Source of the DNA: Planctomycetota bacterium
Lineage (GTDB): Bacteria > Planctomycetota > UBA1135 > GCA-002686595
Assembly: GCA_020853575.1 (NCBI GenBank)
Contig: JADYYP010000017.1
Span: forward strand, 124,001-188,000
Length of the DNA stretch: 64,000 nt
Direction of reading: 5' to 3'
The notes under the pieces were generated by a model, which had not been told where the DNA came from, did no database searches, and was given only the letters and a program-made list of their open reading frames with translations. How positions within the stretch are numbered: the stretch's first letter is position 1; every line of letters starts with the position of its first letter. Shown here in pieces: positions 8,960 through 17,597 of this stretch. Both the position numbers and the translations under genes were made by a program.

Positions 8960-9936
8960 GCAGCTGGAGCGGCACCAACGTCTTCGTCACCGGCGCGACC
9001 GGCTTGCTCGGTGGCGCGCTGGTCGAGGAACTGCTGGCGCGCGGCGCCAACGTCACGTGCCTGGTGCGCGACTGGGTGCCTCAAGCGCGGCTGTACAGCG
9101 AGCGCCTGGTCGAGCGCTGCAGCGTCGTGCGCGGTGAGCTCGAGGACCTGGAGACGCTGCTGCGCGCGCTCAACGAGCACGAGGTCGAGTGCGTGTTCCA
9201 CCTCGGCGCGCAGACCATCGTCGGCACCGCGAGCCGCAGCCCGCTCTCGACCTTCGAAGCCAACATCAAGGGCACGTGGGTGCTGCTCGACGCGTGCCGT
9301 CAATTGCCGCGCTTGGTCAAGCGTGTGATCGTCGCCTCCAGCGACAAGGCCTACGGTTGTCACGACAAGCTGCCGTACACCGAGGAGGCCGCGCTCGTCG
9401 GTCGGTTCCCGTACGACGTGTCGAAGTCCTGCGCGGACTTGATCTGCGCGAGCTACTTCCACACCTACAAGCTGCCGTTGGCGATCACGCGCTGCGGCAA
9501 TCTCTACGGCGCGGGCGATCTCAACTGGAATCGCTTGATCCCCGGCACGATCCGCTCGCTCGCGCGCGGGGAGCGACCGATCGTGCGCAGCGACGGGAGC
9601 TTCGTGCGCGACTACTTCTACGTGCGCGACGCGGCTCAGGCCTACCTCGCGCTGGCCGAGCGGCTGCGCGAGCCCAAGTTCCACGGGCAGGCGTTCAACT
9701 TCGGAACCGAGGAGCCCAAGTCGGTGCTCGAGATCGTGGCGCTCGTGCGCGAGGCCATGGGTTGCACGGCGCTCGAGCCGGTGATCCTCAACGAGGCCAG
9801 CCACGAGATCCCGCGCCAGTTCCTCGACTGCGCCAAGGCGCGCCAGTGGCTCGACTGGAGCCCTCAACGCTCGCTCACCCAGGGCCTGGCCGAGACCATC
9901 GCCTGGTACCGCGGGCTGCTCGCGCGTCCGGGCTGA
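8956..9936 (+). CDS. rfbG: CDP-glucose 4,6-dehydratase-like extended SDR
   Basis: 326 residues from GTG 8956, overlapping the upstream stop by four bases. The NAD loop is TGATGLLGG (residues 12-20). The ASSDKAYG stretch and the pair Y153-D-V-S-K157 form the catalytic site, and the sequence RCGNLYGAGDLNWNRLIPGTI matches CDP-glucose dehydratases. It converts CDP-glucose to CDP-4-keto-6-deoxyglucose, the branch-point intermediate for CDP-dideoxy and branched sugars. It sits directly after the cytidylyltransferase. It is the last gene before a gap of about 350 bases containing a GC-rich hairpin, so it probably ends the operon. The long open frame upstream of 8956 is chance, as is common in this GC-rich DNA. 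Confidence 0.92.
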   Translation: MSSWSGTNVFVTGATGLLGGALVEELLARGANVTCLVRDWVPQARLYSERLVERCSVVRGELEDLETLLRALNEHEVECVFHLGAQTIVGTASRSPLSTFEANIKGTWVLLDACRQLPRLVKRVIVASSDKAYGCHDKLPYTEEAALVGRFPYDVSKSCADLICASYFHTYKLPLAITRCGNLYGAGDLNWNRLIPGTIRSLARGERPIVRSDGSFVRDYFYVRDAAQAYLALAERLREPKFHGQAFNFGTEEPKSVLEIVALVREAMGCTALEPVILNEASHEIPRQFLDCAKARQWLDWSPQRSLTQGLAETIAWYRGLLARPG

Positions 9937-10285
9937 CGAGCGTGTGCGTCTGAGCTGCACCCGCCGCCGGCTGGCGCGGGTGGTCGCGCTTCGTCCACCG
10001 ACGCGGCTCGCCGGGATGCTCCCGCGGAGCGCGGGTGCGAGCCGGCCCGCGGGCGGTGTTGCGGGAGTGAAGCATGGTCTGGGGCGCCGCGGGCCAGTGC
10101 AAGCGCGCACCTCGGCGCGCGCCGCGCCCGCGCTCGGTCGAGCGCCGCGCACGTTCCCTGCAAACGAAGCGCTCGCCGTGGGTTTCGGAATCGACAGGCC
10201 AACGTAAGATGGGCTCGGCATCGGGCGCTGTTCCGCGCTGTGCGGAGCGCGCGTCGAAGGGTCGCTTGCACGGAGACGGTGGCAC
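9937..10285. other. Intergenic region after the glycan operon
   Basis: About 350 bases with no convincing gene. It holds the nested inverted repeat listed separately at 10004-10044, and the promoter region of the secreted P-domain protein must lie in its right half. No clear -35/-10 pair was recognised. A GGAGA about nine bases before ATG 10286 may serve as the ribosome binding site. Confidence 0.5.
10004..10044 (+). terminator. Nested hairpin, possible terminator of the CDP-sugar operon
   Basis: An outer stem of eight perfect pairs (CGGCTCGC at 10004-10011 with GCGAGCCG at 10037-10044) encloses an inner five-pair stem (CCCGC 10021-10025 with GCGGG 10031-10035). It lies 67 bases after the dehydratase stop. 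There is no T-run after it, so it would be a non-canonical terminator at best. Confidence 0.4.
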
Positions 10286-11782
10286 ATGCGGATCTCGGGC
10301 TGGTCCTGCGTCGCGTTCCTTTCGGCGCTCTCGGGCCTGCCGTCCGCGCACGCGCAGTCGCTGCCCGGAAGCGCGAGCGCGACATCGCTGACGACGCCCC
10401 AGCAAGCGACGACGCCGCCTTGCCCGGGATTCACGGTCACGACGCAGGGGCTCAGCGGCGCTGGTGGCGCGATCGCCGACGCCTCGACGACCAACTTCGT
10501 GATCAACGTCAGCGGCGCGCAGCCCTACGTTTGGGATCTCGACGTCACGACCTTCATCACGCACACGGCGTGTTGGGACCTCGACATCCGCCTGATTTCC
10601 CCGGCGGGCACGAGCGTCGCGCTGACCACCGACAACGGCGGCTCCAACGACGACGTGTTCAACGGCACTCTGTGGGACGACTCGGTGATCGCAGTGCCGG
10701 TGACCGACTTCGGGTTCTCCAACGGCGTCACCGCCACTCCGGCCAGCCCCGAAGGTTCGTTCACGCGTTTTCGCGGCGAGAACCCCAACGGTGCTTGGAC
10801 GCTGGCCATCACCGACGACGTCGCCAACGAAGTCGGGAGCTTGGCGAGCTGGCGCCTCGACATGTTCTCGGTGCCCAGCATGCCCGGGACGTTCCCGCTG
10901 ACCTTCGCCAAGCAAGCCGGGCTCACGCTCACCGACAATACCACCGTCAGTGACTCGCTCCCGATCTCGAACATCGGGACCTCGATCGCGAAGGTCGCGC
11001 TCTACGTCGAGGTCTTGCACACCTCCTCGGGCGACCTCGACATCAATCTCACCTCGCCGCAGGGCGTGCCGGTTCCGATCACTTCCGACAACGGCTCGTT
11101 CAACGACAACTGCTTCAACGGCACCTGGTTCGACGAGGACGCGCCGACGGTGCTCACGGACGCGACCTTCTCCAACAACGTCGTGATGGTCTTGGCCCAA
11201 GCCGAGGGCGCGCTCGACAGCCTGGTCGGCCAGAATCCCAACGGCACCTGGACCATCGACGTCACCGACGATGCCAACACCAACACCGGCACGTTCGTGC
11301 GTTGGCAGCTGAAGATCTGGACCTGCGGAGCGTGCTCCGGATCGGTCACCAACTACTGCACCGCGGGGACCTCGAGCTCGGGCTGCGTGCCGGCCCTGAG
11401 CGTCTCCGGCGCGCCGAGCACGACCTCGTCGTCGGGCTTCGTCGTCACCTGCAACAACCTCGAGGCCCAACGCAGCTCGATGTTGTTCTACGGGACGAGC
11501 GGTCGAGTGGCGTGGCCCTGGACCAACACCGGCAGCAGCAGCTTCATGTGCGTGAAGTCGCCCGTGCAGCGCACGCCCGCGGCGTCGAGCGGGGGAACCT
11601 CGGGCCAGTGCGACGGGCAGTACTCGATCGACCTCAACCAGTTCTGGTCGACGCACCCCAGCGCGCTCGGTCAACCGCTGACCGCGCTCGCCACCTTCCA
11701 AGCGCAGGCGTGGTACCGCGACCCGCCGGCGCCCAAGGGCACGCACTCGTCCAACGCGATCGAGTTCTTCCTGTGCCCCTGA
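10286..11782 (+). CDS. Secreted protein with two P-domain-like modules and a C-terminal Cys module
   Basis: 498 residues with a Sec signal peptide ending near SAHAQS. Two tandem modules of about 130 residues follow (roughly 50-195 and 205-348). Each has WDLDIRLISPAGTSVAL or LDINLTSPQGVPVPI, then FNGT-W and ENPNGAWTL or QNPNGTWTI, the hallmark of the proprotein convertase P domain, a jelly-roll found in secreted proteases and planctomycetal surface proteins. No protease domain is present. The last 145 or so residues form a Cys-rich module from YCTAGTSSSGC to the terminal CP, shared with the next gene and with the gene at 26701. Predicted extracellular; function unknown, probably binding or structural. 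Confidence 0.85.
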   Translation: MRISGWSCVAFLSALSGLPSAHAQSLPGSASATSLTTPQQATTPPCPGFTVTTQGLSGAGGAIADASTTNFVINVSGAQPYVWDLDVTTFITHTACWDLDIRLISPAGTSVALTTDNGGSNDDVFNGTLWDDSVIAVPVTDFGFSNGVTATPASPEGSFTRFRGENPNGAWTLAITDDVANEVGSLASWRLDMFSVPSMPGTFPLTFAKQAGLTLTDNTTVSDSLPISNIGTSIAKVALYVEVLHTSSGDLDINLTSPQGVPVPITSDNGSFNDNCFNGTWFDEDAPTVLTDATFSNNVVMVLAQAEGALDSLVGQNPNGTWTIDVTDDANTNTGTFVRWQLKIWTCGACSGSVTNYCTAGTSSSGCVPALSVSGAPSTTSSSGFVVTCNNLEAQRSSMLFYGTSGRVAWPWTNTGSSSFMCVKSPVQRTPAASSGGTSGQCDGQYSIDLNQFWSTHPSALGQPLTALATFQAQAWYRDPPAPKGTHSSNAIEFFLCP

Positions 11783-11867
11783 CCGACCATCGCCGTCGCG
11801 CCGACTTCCAGCGCGTGGTGGCGACTCTCGAACGTTCGAATCCGTCTCACAAAGTTCGCTAACGACG

Positions 11868-11873
11868 AAGGAG
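11868..11873 (+). promoter_or_regulatory. Shine-Dalgarno AAGGAG
   Basis: AAGGAG sits eight bases before ATG 11882. It decides that start over the GTG at 11873, which lies inside this site. Confidence 0.7.
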
Positions 11874-11881
11874 TGTCCGCG

Positions 11882-13303
11882 ATGACTGTGCTTCTCCCCG
11901 TGCTGACGCTGATCGCAGCCAGCGCCCAGCAATACGTCGAGCCCGGAATCCCGGTGACGGGCGAGCTCGTCGACGCCGGCGTGTTCAACTGGACCACGAA
12001 ATCGTGGGTGCAGCCCGACCGTGTCGCGCGCCTGCGCGCCGCGTCCCTGACCGTCTACAACAACACCTGCACGTACACCTCGGGCAACAACTACGACGGC
12101 ATCGGCCTGTGCACGACGTTCTTCGACGAGGGCCGCATCCCGAGCACCAGCGATCCGCTCGCGCCTCCGGCGGCCAGCGATGACAACCTGATCTCGAGCT
12201 TCGAGATCGCCTACTGCACGCGCAACGCGAACGGCACGATCGACCTCAAGGTCGGTTTCTACAACAACTGGGGCGGCTGCATGTCGGGCATGGCCGGCAC
12301 GCCCTGGACCGGCACGCTGTCGAGCGTCGCGACGGCCTATTTCGATTTCGGCGCCGCGGCCGGTTTCCCGTTGCCCGGCGACCCGGTTCCCGGCGGCTCG
12401 TACCAGTGCAACAAGGTCACGATCGCCCTGGGCAACTCGGCCTTCTGCCTGGCGAGTGACGGCGAAGGCTTCTACGACAACCAAGTGCAGCTCGACGTGT
12501 TCGCCTGGTCGGTCGAGAGCAACACACCGGCCAGCGGATCCGCGCCGGGGATCAACCTGATCCGCGCCGGCGAACCTTCGCTCTCGCCGCGCGGCGGCTG
12601 CACCTACAACATCCCCTGCGGCTCCGACCCGACACCCTGGACGCAGTTCGGCCCCACGCCGCAAAACTGCGGACACGGGCTCGACACCGAGGACCACTGG
12701 TGGATGAACGTCGACAACGAGCCCTGGGGCGGCGGCCAGACGGGCTCAACCTGCACCACGGCGCCCACTGGCGGCTCGGGCTGCTACTGGTTCGGCGGCA
12801 ACCCCGGCAATCCGTTCGCGAGCTACTGGCTCGTGCTGGGCTCGGCCGGCAGCTGCTCGGGCTGCAACGGTTTGCCGCTCCCGTACTGCACCAGCGGGAC
12901 CTCGACCTCGGGCTGCAACGCGACCATGACCATGACCGGCGTCCCCAGCGCGGCGAACACCGGCGTGTGCAACATCACCGCCACCAACGTCGACGGCCAG
13001 AAGACCGGCCTGATCTTCTACGGCATGACGCAGGTCGCGGTGCAGTGGGGGACGAGCTCGAGCTTCCTGTGCGTCAAGGCTCCGACGCAGCGCACTCCGG
13101 CCTCGAACTCGGGCGGCAATGCCGGCCAGTGCAACGGCACGATCTCGACCAACATCAACGCCTTCTTCGCGGCCAATCCAGGCGCCCTCGGCCAACCGCT
13201 CTCGGCCGGCCAAGTGCTGAACTTCCAGTGCTGGTACCGGGACCCGCCCAGCCCCAAGACGACCAACTTGTCGAACGGGCTGTCGATCACGATGTGTCCG
13301 TAG
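11882..13303 (+). CDS. Secreted protein with C-terminal Cys module
   Basis: 473 residues. The N-terminus MTVLLPVLTLIAASAQQY is a short signal peptide. The central 330 residues contain many Cys, Tyr, Asn and Gly residues and no family I recognise; the sequence GGSGCYWFGGNPGNPFASYWLVLG ends this part. The last 140 or so residues are the same module as in the preceding gene: YCTSGTSTSGC, GLIFYG, SFLCVKAPTQRTPASNSGG, QCWYRDPPSPKTTNLSNG and a terminal CP. It starts 99 bases after the upstream stop, has its own strong ribosome site, and may be co-transcribed. Likely extracellular; function unknown. Confidence 0.85.
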   Translation: MTVLLPVLTLIAASAQQYVEPGIPVTGELVDAGVFNWTTKSWVQPDRVARLRAASLTVYNNTCTYTSGNNYDGIGLCTTFFDEGRIPSTSDPLAPPAASDDNLISSFEIAYCTRNANGTIDLKVGFYNNWGGCMSGMAGTPWTGTLSSVATAYFDFGAAAGFPLPGDPVPGGSYQCNKVTIALGNSAFCLASDGEGFYDNQVQLDVFAWSVESNTPASGSAPGINLIRAGEPSLSPRGGCTYNIPCGSDPTPWTQFGPTPQNCGHGLDTEDHWWMNVDNEPWGGGQTGSTCTTAPTGGSGCYWFGGNPGNPFASYWLVLGSAGSCSGCNGLPLPYCTSGTSTSGCNATMTMTGVPSAANTGVCNITATNVDGQKTGLIFYGMTQVAVQWGTSSSFLCVKAPTQRTPASNSGGNAGQCNGTISTNINAFFAANPGALGQPLSAGQVLNFQCWYRDPPSPKTTNLSNGLSITMCP

Positions 13304-13703
13304 CTGCCGTTGAGGCGGCGGCGGGTTGCTTCGGCCAGCGCTTGCGCTGCGCGCAAGCTCGGGGGATCCCTCTCGGAGGACGCCAAGGCGTCCTCCGAGC
13401 TTCTCCGTCGCGCCGGCAAAGCGCGCCGGAGAAGACGGGCTTACCCGCCCCGGCGTGGGAGGGGGTGGGGAGTTCGCGGTGCAGCGAGGGGCGCGGGCTC
13501 CGCGGTGCCCCGAATCCGACTCCGGCGCCCCGGGGCTCGGGCTTGTCCACGGGCGCCATCGGATAGGATCTTCCGCGGCGCGTCGCGTGCGGTGGGGAGG
13601 TCTGCGGGCGGTGGCTCAGGAATGCCGCTGCGAGCACCCGAAAAGCCAACCGGCTCCCCCGCAGCCCGCGCGAAGCCCTCCCCAAGCTCCACCCCGACGC
13701 CCG
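13304..13703. other. Intergenic region with tandem hairpins
   Basis: 400 bases without a supported gene. The open frame running into the radical SAM gene is not coding-like before 13704: it is Arg- and Pro-rich with no family match. The left third contains two adjacent inverted repeats (listed separately), followed by a G-rich tract around 13450-13480. The right part should hold the promoter of the radical SAM operon; no clear motif was seen. Confidence 0.5.
13372..13434. repeat. Two tandem inverted repeats (hairpins)
   Basis: The first is a perfect 13-base inverted repeat with a two-base gap (CTCGGAGGACGCC at 13372-13384, GGCGTCCTCCGAG at 13387-13399). The second begins at the very next base: CTTCTCCG at 13400-13407 pairs with CGGAGAAG at 13427-13434, with an inner CGCGC/GCGCG stem (13409-13413 with 13421-13425). 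They lie 68 bases after the stop of the secreted protein gene. They could be terminators, a REP-like extragenic element, or the leader of a structured RNA. Confidence 0.7.
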
Positions 13704-15740
13704 ATGCGCATCTTCCTCGCCGATCTCGGCCACAACCTGCTCACCTTGAGCTCGGACGTGTACCCGCTCGGGGTCGCCAACCTCGCGACCTACGCGCGCG
13801 CCCATGCCGGCATCGCGGAGCCGCTCGAGATCTCCATCTTTCGTGAGCCTCAGGATCTGAAGGCGGCCCTCGACGCGGGCGCGCCCGATCTGCTGGGCCT
13901 GTCGAACTACGCCTGGAACGAAGAGCTCGCCTACCACTTCGCCAGCTACGCCAAGCGCCGCAACGCCTCGACCTTGGTCGCCATGGGCGGCCCCAACTAT
14001 CCGCTGGTCGACAGCGTGCGCGAGCAGTTCCTGCGCGGCCTTCCCAACGTCGACGTCTACGTCGACGGGCCGACCTATGAGGGCGAGCGCTCCTTCACCA
14101 ACCTCGTGCGGCGCTTCGCCGAGGTGCGCCGGCGCATCGAGGGTGTGCGCGAGGGCGCGCTGGCGGGTGTCGATTGGATCGATCGGCGCAGCGGCGCGTT
14201 CGTGCGCGGCGGAGAAGTCGAACGCATCAAGGACTTGGACGAGATCCCCAGTCCCTACCTCGCGGGCCTGATGGACCCCTACATCGCTACGGGCTACTTC
14301 CCGATGATGCAGATCTCGCGCGGCTGCCCGTTCACCTGCGCCTTCTGCAACTCGGGCGTGCGCTCCAACAGTCGCGTGTTCGCGCATTCATTCGACAACG
14401 TCAAGGCCGACCTCGCGTACCTCGCGCAGCGCGTCAAGCCCGAGATCACGTTGTGCTTCGCCGACGACAACTTCGGCATGTACGAGCGCGACGAGGAGAT
14501 CGCCGACTACATCGGTTGGCTGCAGGACACGTACGGCTGGCCGCGCTACATCCGCACCACGACCGGCAAGAACAAGGGCGAGCGCATCATCAAGGTGATG
14601 CGCAAGATCAAGGGCGCGCTGCCGATGACCGCGGCGGTGCAGTCGATGAATCCGGTCGTGCTCAAGAACATCAAGCGCGACAACATCAAGCTCGAGACCT
14701 ATCGCGAGATCCAGAAGGAGCTCGAGAGCTTCGGCATGCAGAGCTATGGCGAGCTGATCTTGTGCTTGCCGGGCGAGACCAAGGAGAGCTTCCAGAAGGC
14801 GGTGTCCGATCTGCTCGACGCCGGCGCCAAGCGCATTTCGGCGCACCAACTGATGCTCTTGCACGGCGCGGAGCTGGCCAATCCCGCGGAGCGCGCCAAG
14901 TTCGGCTTCGACACGCGCTTCCGCGTCGTGGCGCGCAACATCGGGAACTACACCGGCGAGCCGCTGATCGAAGTCGAGGAGATGGTGGTCGCGACGCCGC
15001 AGTTCTCGTTCGCCGACTACCTCGAGATGCGCGTGTTCCACCTGTTGCTCACGATCTTCCACTACGAGGGCAACTACGACGAGCCGTTCGCGTTCGCGCG
15101 CCAACACGGCGTCAAGCCCTTCGAGCTCGTGGTGCACATGCAGAAGGTGCTGGCGCGCGCGCCGGCCGCCTTCCGCAAGGTGATCGACGACTTCGTGGCC
15201 GAGTCGCAGCAGGAGATCTTCCCGACGCGCGAGGCGTGCTTGGCCTGGGCGCGCGCGCACTATCCGGAGCTGGTCGAGGGCACGCTCGGCGGCAACCTGC
15301 TCTCGAAGTACTCGATGCTCGGGCGCTTCTACACCACGCATGAGTCTTTGGCGTACTTGCGCACGGCGATCGAGAGCGTGCTCGACGAACGCGGCGCGAA
15401 CTGCGATCCGCGCGAGCTCGATGCGGTCTTCGAGTACATGACCAACGTGGTGTTGCACGTCCCGTTCGCGGAAACGAGCGCGCTGAAGAAGACTTGGCGC
15501 TCGCGCTACGACGTCGAAGCCTGGGCCGAAGCCAACTACGCACAGCCGCTGGCGACGTTCGCCAGCGCCGAGCCGCGCTCGTTCCAAGCCGAGTGCAGCG
15601 CCGCCACGCGCGCGCTGATCCTGTCCAAGGTCGCGACCTTCGGCGAGCACGCTTCGGGGCTGGGCAAGTTCACGCGCACGATGTTCGCGCGCCAACTGCG
15701 CCGAGCGCTGGATCGCGAGCACGCCGCGGCATCCGCCTGA
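13704..15740 (+). CDS. B12-binding-type radical SAM enzyme
   Basis: 678 residues. An N-terminal cobalamin-binding-like Rossmann region includes LGLSNYAWNEELAYHFA and ALVAMGGPNYP-like strands. The radical SAM core follows, with its [4Fe-4S] motif C208-P-F-T-C212-A-F-C215 after ISRG, and then a long C-terminal extension of about 250 residues. ATG 13704 starts at MRIFLADLGHN, which matches the first beta strand expected for this family. Its TGA overlaps the next ATG by one base (TGATG at 15738-15742), coupling it to a GT2 glycosyltransferase. The substrate is unknown; related enzymes methylate or rearrange lipids, phosphonates and antibiotics. The pairing suggests modification of a lipid or sugar made with the glycosyltransferase. 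Confidence 0.85.
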   Translation: MRIFLADLGHNLLTLSSDVYPLGVANLATYARAHAGIAEPLEISIFREPQDLKAALDAGAPDLLGLSNYAWNEELAYHFASYAKRRNASTLVAMGGPNYPLVDSVREQFLRGLPNVDVYVDGPTYEGERSFTNLVRRFAEVRRRIEGVREGALAGVDWIDRRSGAFVRGGEVERIKDLDEIPSPYLAGLMDPYIATGYFPMMQISRGCPFTCAFCNSGVRSNSRVFAHSFDNVKADLAYLAQRVKPEITLCFADDNFGMYERDEEIADYIGWLQDTYGWPRYIRTTTGKNKGERIIKVMRKIKGALPMTAAVQSMNPVVLKNIKRDNIKLETYREIQKELESFGMQSYGELILCLPGETKESFQKAVSDLLDAGAKRISAHQLMLLHGAELANPAERAKFGFDTRFRVVARNIGNYTGEPLIEVEEMVVATPQFSFADYLEMRVFHLLLTIFHYEGNYDEPFAFARQHGVKPFELVVHMQKVLARAPAAFRKVIDDFVAESQQEIFPTREACLAWARAHYPELVEGTLGGNLLSKYSMLGRFYTTHESLAYLRTAIESVLDERGANCDPRELDAVFEYMTNVVLHVPFAETSALKKTWRSRYDVEAWAEANYAQPLATFASAEPRSFQAECSAATRALILSKVATFGEHASGLGKFTRTMFARQLRRALDREHAAASA

Positions 15741-16537
15741 TGAGCCCTGTCCACGAGCCGCAGTTCTCGCTGATCGTGCCCTGCTACAACGAGCAGGAGA
15801 CGATCCCGTACACCATCCCACCGCTGGTCGCGGCGTTCGAGAAGGCCGGCGTGCGACTGGAGCTGATCCTGGTCGACAATGGCTCGAAGGATCGCACCGG
15901 CGAGGTGATCGACTCCTTTCTCGCGCGCGGGATGCCGGTGGTGAAGCACCGCGTGGAGCTCAACGAAGGCTACGGCTGGGGCGTGTTGCAAGGCTTCACG
16001 CGAGCGAGCGCCGATTGGATCGGCGTGATTCCGTGCGACGGTCAGGTCGATCCCGAGGACGTGGCCAAGCTGTTCGAGGCCGTGCGCTACACCGACGGCA
16101 AGGTGATCGGCAAGGTCCGCCGGCGCTTCCGCATGGACGGTCCGCTGCGCAAGGTGGTTTCGATCGCCTACAACTGCCTGGTGTTCGCGCTGTGGCCGAA
16201 CATGGGTTCGATCGACGTCAACGGCAGCCCGAAGATCGTGCACCGCGAGGTGCTGCGACGCTTGGATCTGCGCTCGCGCAAGTGGTTCCTCGATCCCGAG
16301 CTGATGATCAAGGCGCACTACCTGGGCGCGCGCGTGATCGAGGTCAACGTGTTCGCGCGCATGCGCAGCCACGGCTTGAGCCACGTGCGCGCCACGACCT
16401 GCTGGGAGTTCTTCGCCATGCTCCTGCGCTATCGCTTCGGATCGGAGATGCGCGCCTGGCGCCGCCAGGTCGAGCCGCTCCCGAGCGCGCCGCTCAACGT
16501 GGTCGAGAGCTACGAGGGCTTGCACGCGGCGCGTTGA
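15740..16537 (+). CDS. Family 2 glycosyltransferase
   Basis: 265 residues of GT-A fold. The start FSLIVPCYNEQETIPYTIP and LILVDNGSKDRTGEVI are the nucleotide-sugar binding strands of GT2 enzymes. CDGQVDPEDVAKL takes the place of the usual metal-binding DxD region, with CDGQ where DADLQ/DSDGQ is common in dolichol-phosphate-mannose-synthase-like members. No membrane segments are obvious apart from a hydrophobic stretch near YNCLVFALW. It is translationally coupled to the radical SAM gene. It likely loads a sugar onto polyprenyl phosphate or onto the radical SAM product. Confidence 0.85.
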   Translation: MSPVHEPQFSLIVPCYNEQETIPYTIPPLVAAFEKAGVRLELILVDNGSKDRTGEVIDSFLARGMPVVKHRVELNEGYGWGVLQGFTRASADWIGVIPCDGQVDPEDVAKLFEAVRYTDGKVIGKVRRRFRMDGPLRKVVSIAYNCLVFALWPNMGSIDVNGSPKIVHREVLRRLDLRSRKWFLDPELMIKAHYLGARVIEVNVFARMRSHGLSHVRATTCWEFFAMLLRYRFGSEMRAWRRQVEPLPSAPLNVVESYEGLHAAR

Positions 16538-16547
16538 AAGGGCCCGC

Positions 16548-17597
16548 TCACGGCTTGCGCTTGGCGCGGCAGGCTTCGATCCGGCGCTCGAGCGCGGCGA
16601 TGTCGGTGCCCTCGAGGGGCCGGATGCGCTCCAGCACTCCGATCGCGAGCTCGTATTCGCCGCGGGCTTCGTGCACCAACGCCAGCGTGTCCAACAAGTC
16701 CGGGTCGGGCGCCGCGGCGATCGTCACCGCCAACTGGGCCGCGCGCAACGCGAGCGCCAGTTGCTCCGCGCCGGGCCGAGCACTGCCGCTGACCAGGCAG
16801 TAGGCGATGTTGTTGAGCGCGTTGGGATTCTCGGTCGCGCGGGCCAGCTCGAACACCGCCGGAGCCAAGGGCACGACGTCCGCATAGCGATCGAGCTGGA
16901 CCAAGGCCTCGTAGCGCAACCAGCGCAGGTGATCGGCCATGCCGAAGCGCACAGTGAAGGACTCGATCTTCTCGAGCACGCCAGCCGGGTTGCTCGCGCG
17001 CTCGTCGAGCAAGTCGTGCACGAGTGCCGCCGCGTCGCGGGCGCGCTCCGCGGCGCCTTCGCGCTTGAATTGACCGGCGAGCATGTCGCCGAGCACTCCG
17101 TCGACCACCAGCGGCAACCCGACGAAGCTCAACACTCGCTCGCCATCGATCACGAACGAGCACGGCAGCGCGGTCACGCCAGCGGCTTGCACGTAGGCTG
17201 CGATCGCGCGTTGATCGGAGTCGAGCGCGATGGAGTGGTTGAACAGCTCCTTGCTCTCGCTCACGCGCTTCTCCAGCGTCTCCAGCTTCGTCTGCCCGAG
17301 CGCGCAAGCGACGGTCACGAACTTGACCTTCGTGCCGTACACGTTTTGCAGGTAGGCCGCGCGCCGCACCGCGTGCTCGCCGCCAGCGGTCGTCGGATCG
17401 AGGAAGTGCAGCACGTGGATGCGACCCGGCTCGAAGCGCAGGAGCGGCTTGCCTACGAGCCACTTCGCGACCTGGAGCGCGGGCGCCTGCGCACCGGGAG
17501 CGAGCTTCGGCTGGTGCGCCGCGTGCTGCGGCGGAGCGCTCGGTTCCGCGGGCGGGGCCGATTGGGCGAGGGGCAGCAACAGCAAAAGGGCGAGCAT
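16548..17597 (-). CDS. Secreted thioredoxin-fold protein lacking CxxC
   Basis: 349 residues from ATG 17597, with a hydrophobic signal peptide (MLALLLLLPLAQSAPP). The part up to about residue 190 resembles TlpA/peroxiredoxin-like thioredoxin folds: APALQVAKWL, then HVLHFLDPTTAGG where the redox CxxC would be, and the cis-Pro strand VTALPCSFVIDGERV. Both cysteines of the redox motif are absent, so it is unlikely to be a disulfide reductase. The C-terminal half is helical and TPR-like (NALNNIAYCLV, LLDTLALVHEARGEYELAI). A longer start at 17675 exists but would bury the signal peptide. It faces the GT2 gene tail to tail with a 10-base gap. Function unknown. Confidence 0.75.
   Translation of the reverse strand: MLALLLLLPLAQSAPPAEPSAPPQHAAHQPKLAPGAQAPALQVAKWLVGKPLLRFEPGRIHVLHFLDPTTAGGEHAVRRAAYLQNVYGTKVKFVTVACALGQTKLETLEKRVSESKELFNHSIALDSDQRAIAAYVQAAGVTALPCSFVIDGERVLSFVGLPLVVDGVLGDMLAGQFKREGAAERARDAAALVHDLLDERASNPAGVLEKIESFTVRFGMADHLRWLRYEALVQLDRYADVVPLAPAVFELARATENPNALNNIAYCLVSGSARPGAEQLALALRAAQLAVTIAAAPDPDLLDTLALVHEARGEYELAIGVLERIRPLEGTDIAALERRIEACRAKRKP

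Noticed and set aside
9875..12697. Minus-strand 940-codon frame opposite the secreted P-domain proteins
   Set aside because: The plus-strand genes carry signal peptides, P-domain motifs and the Cys module. The antisense frame is low-complexity.
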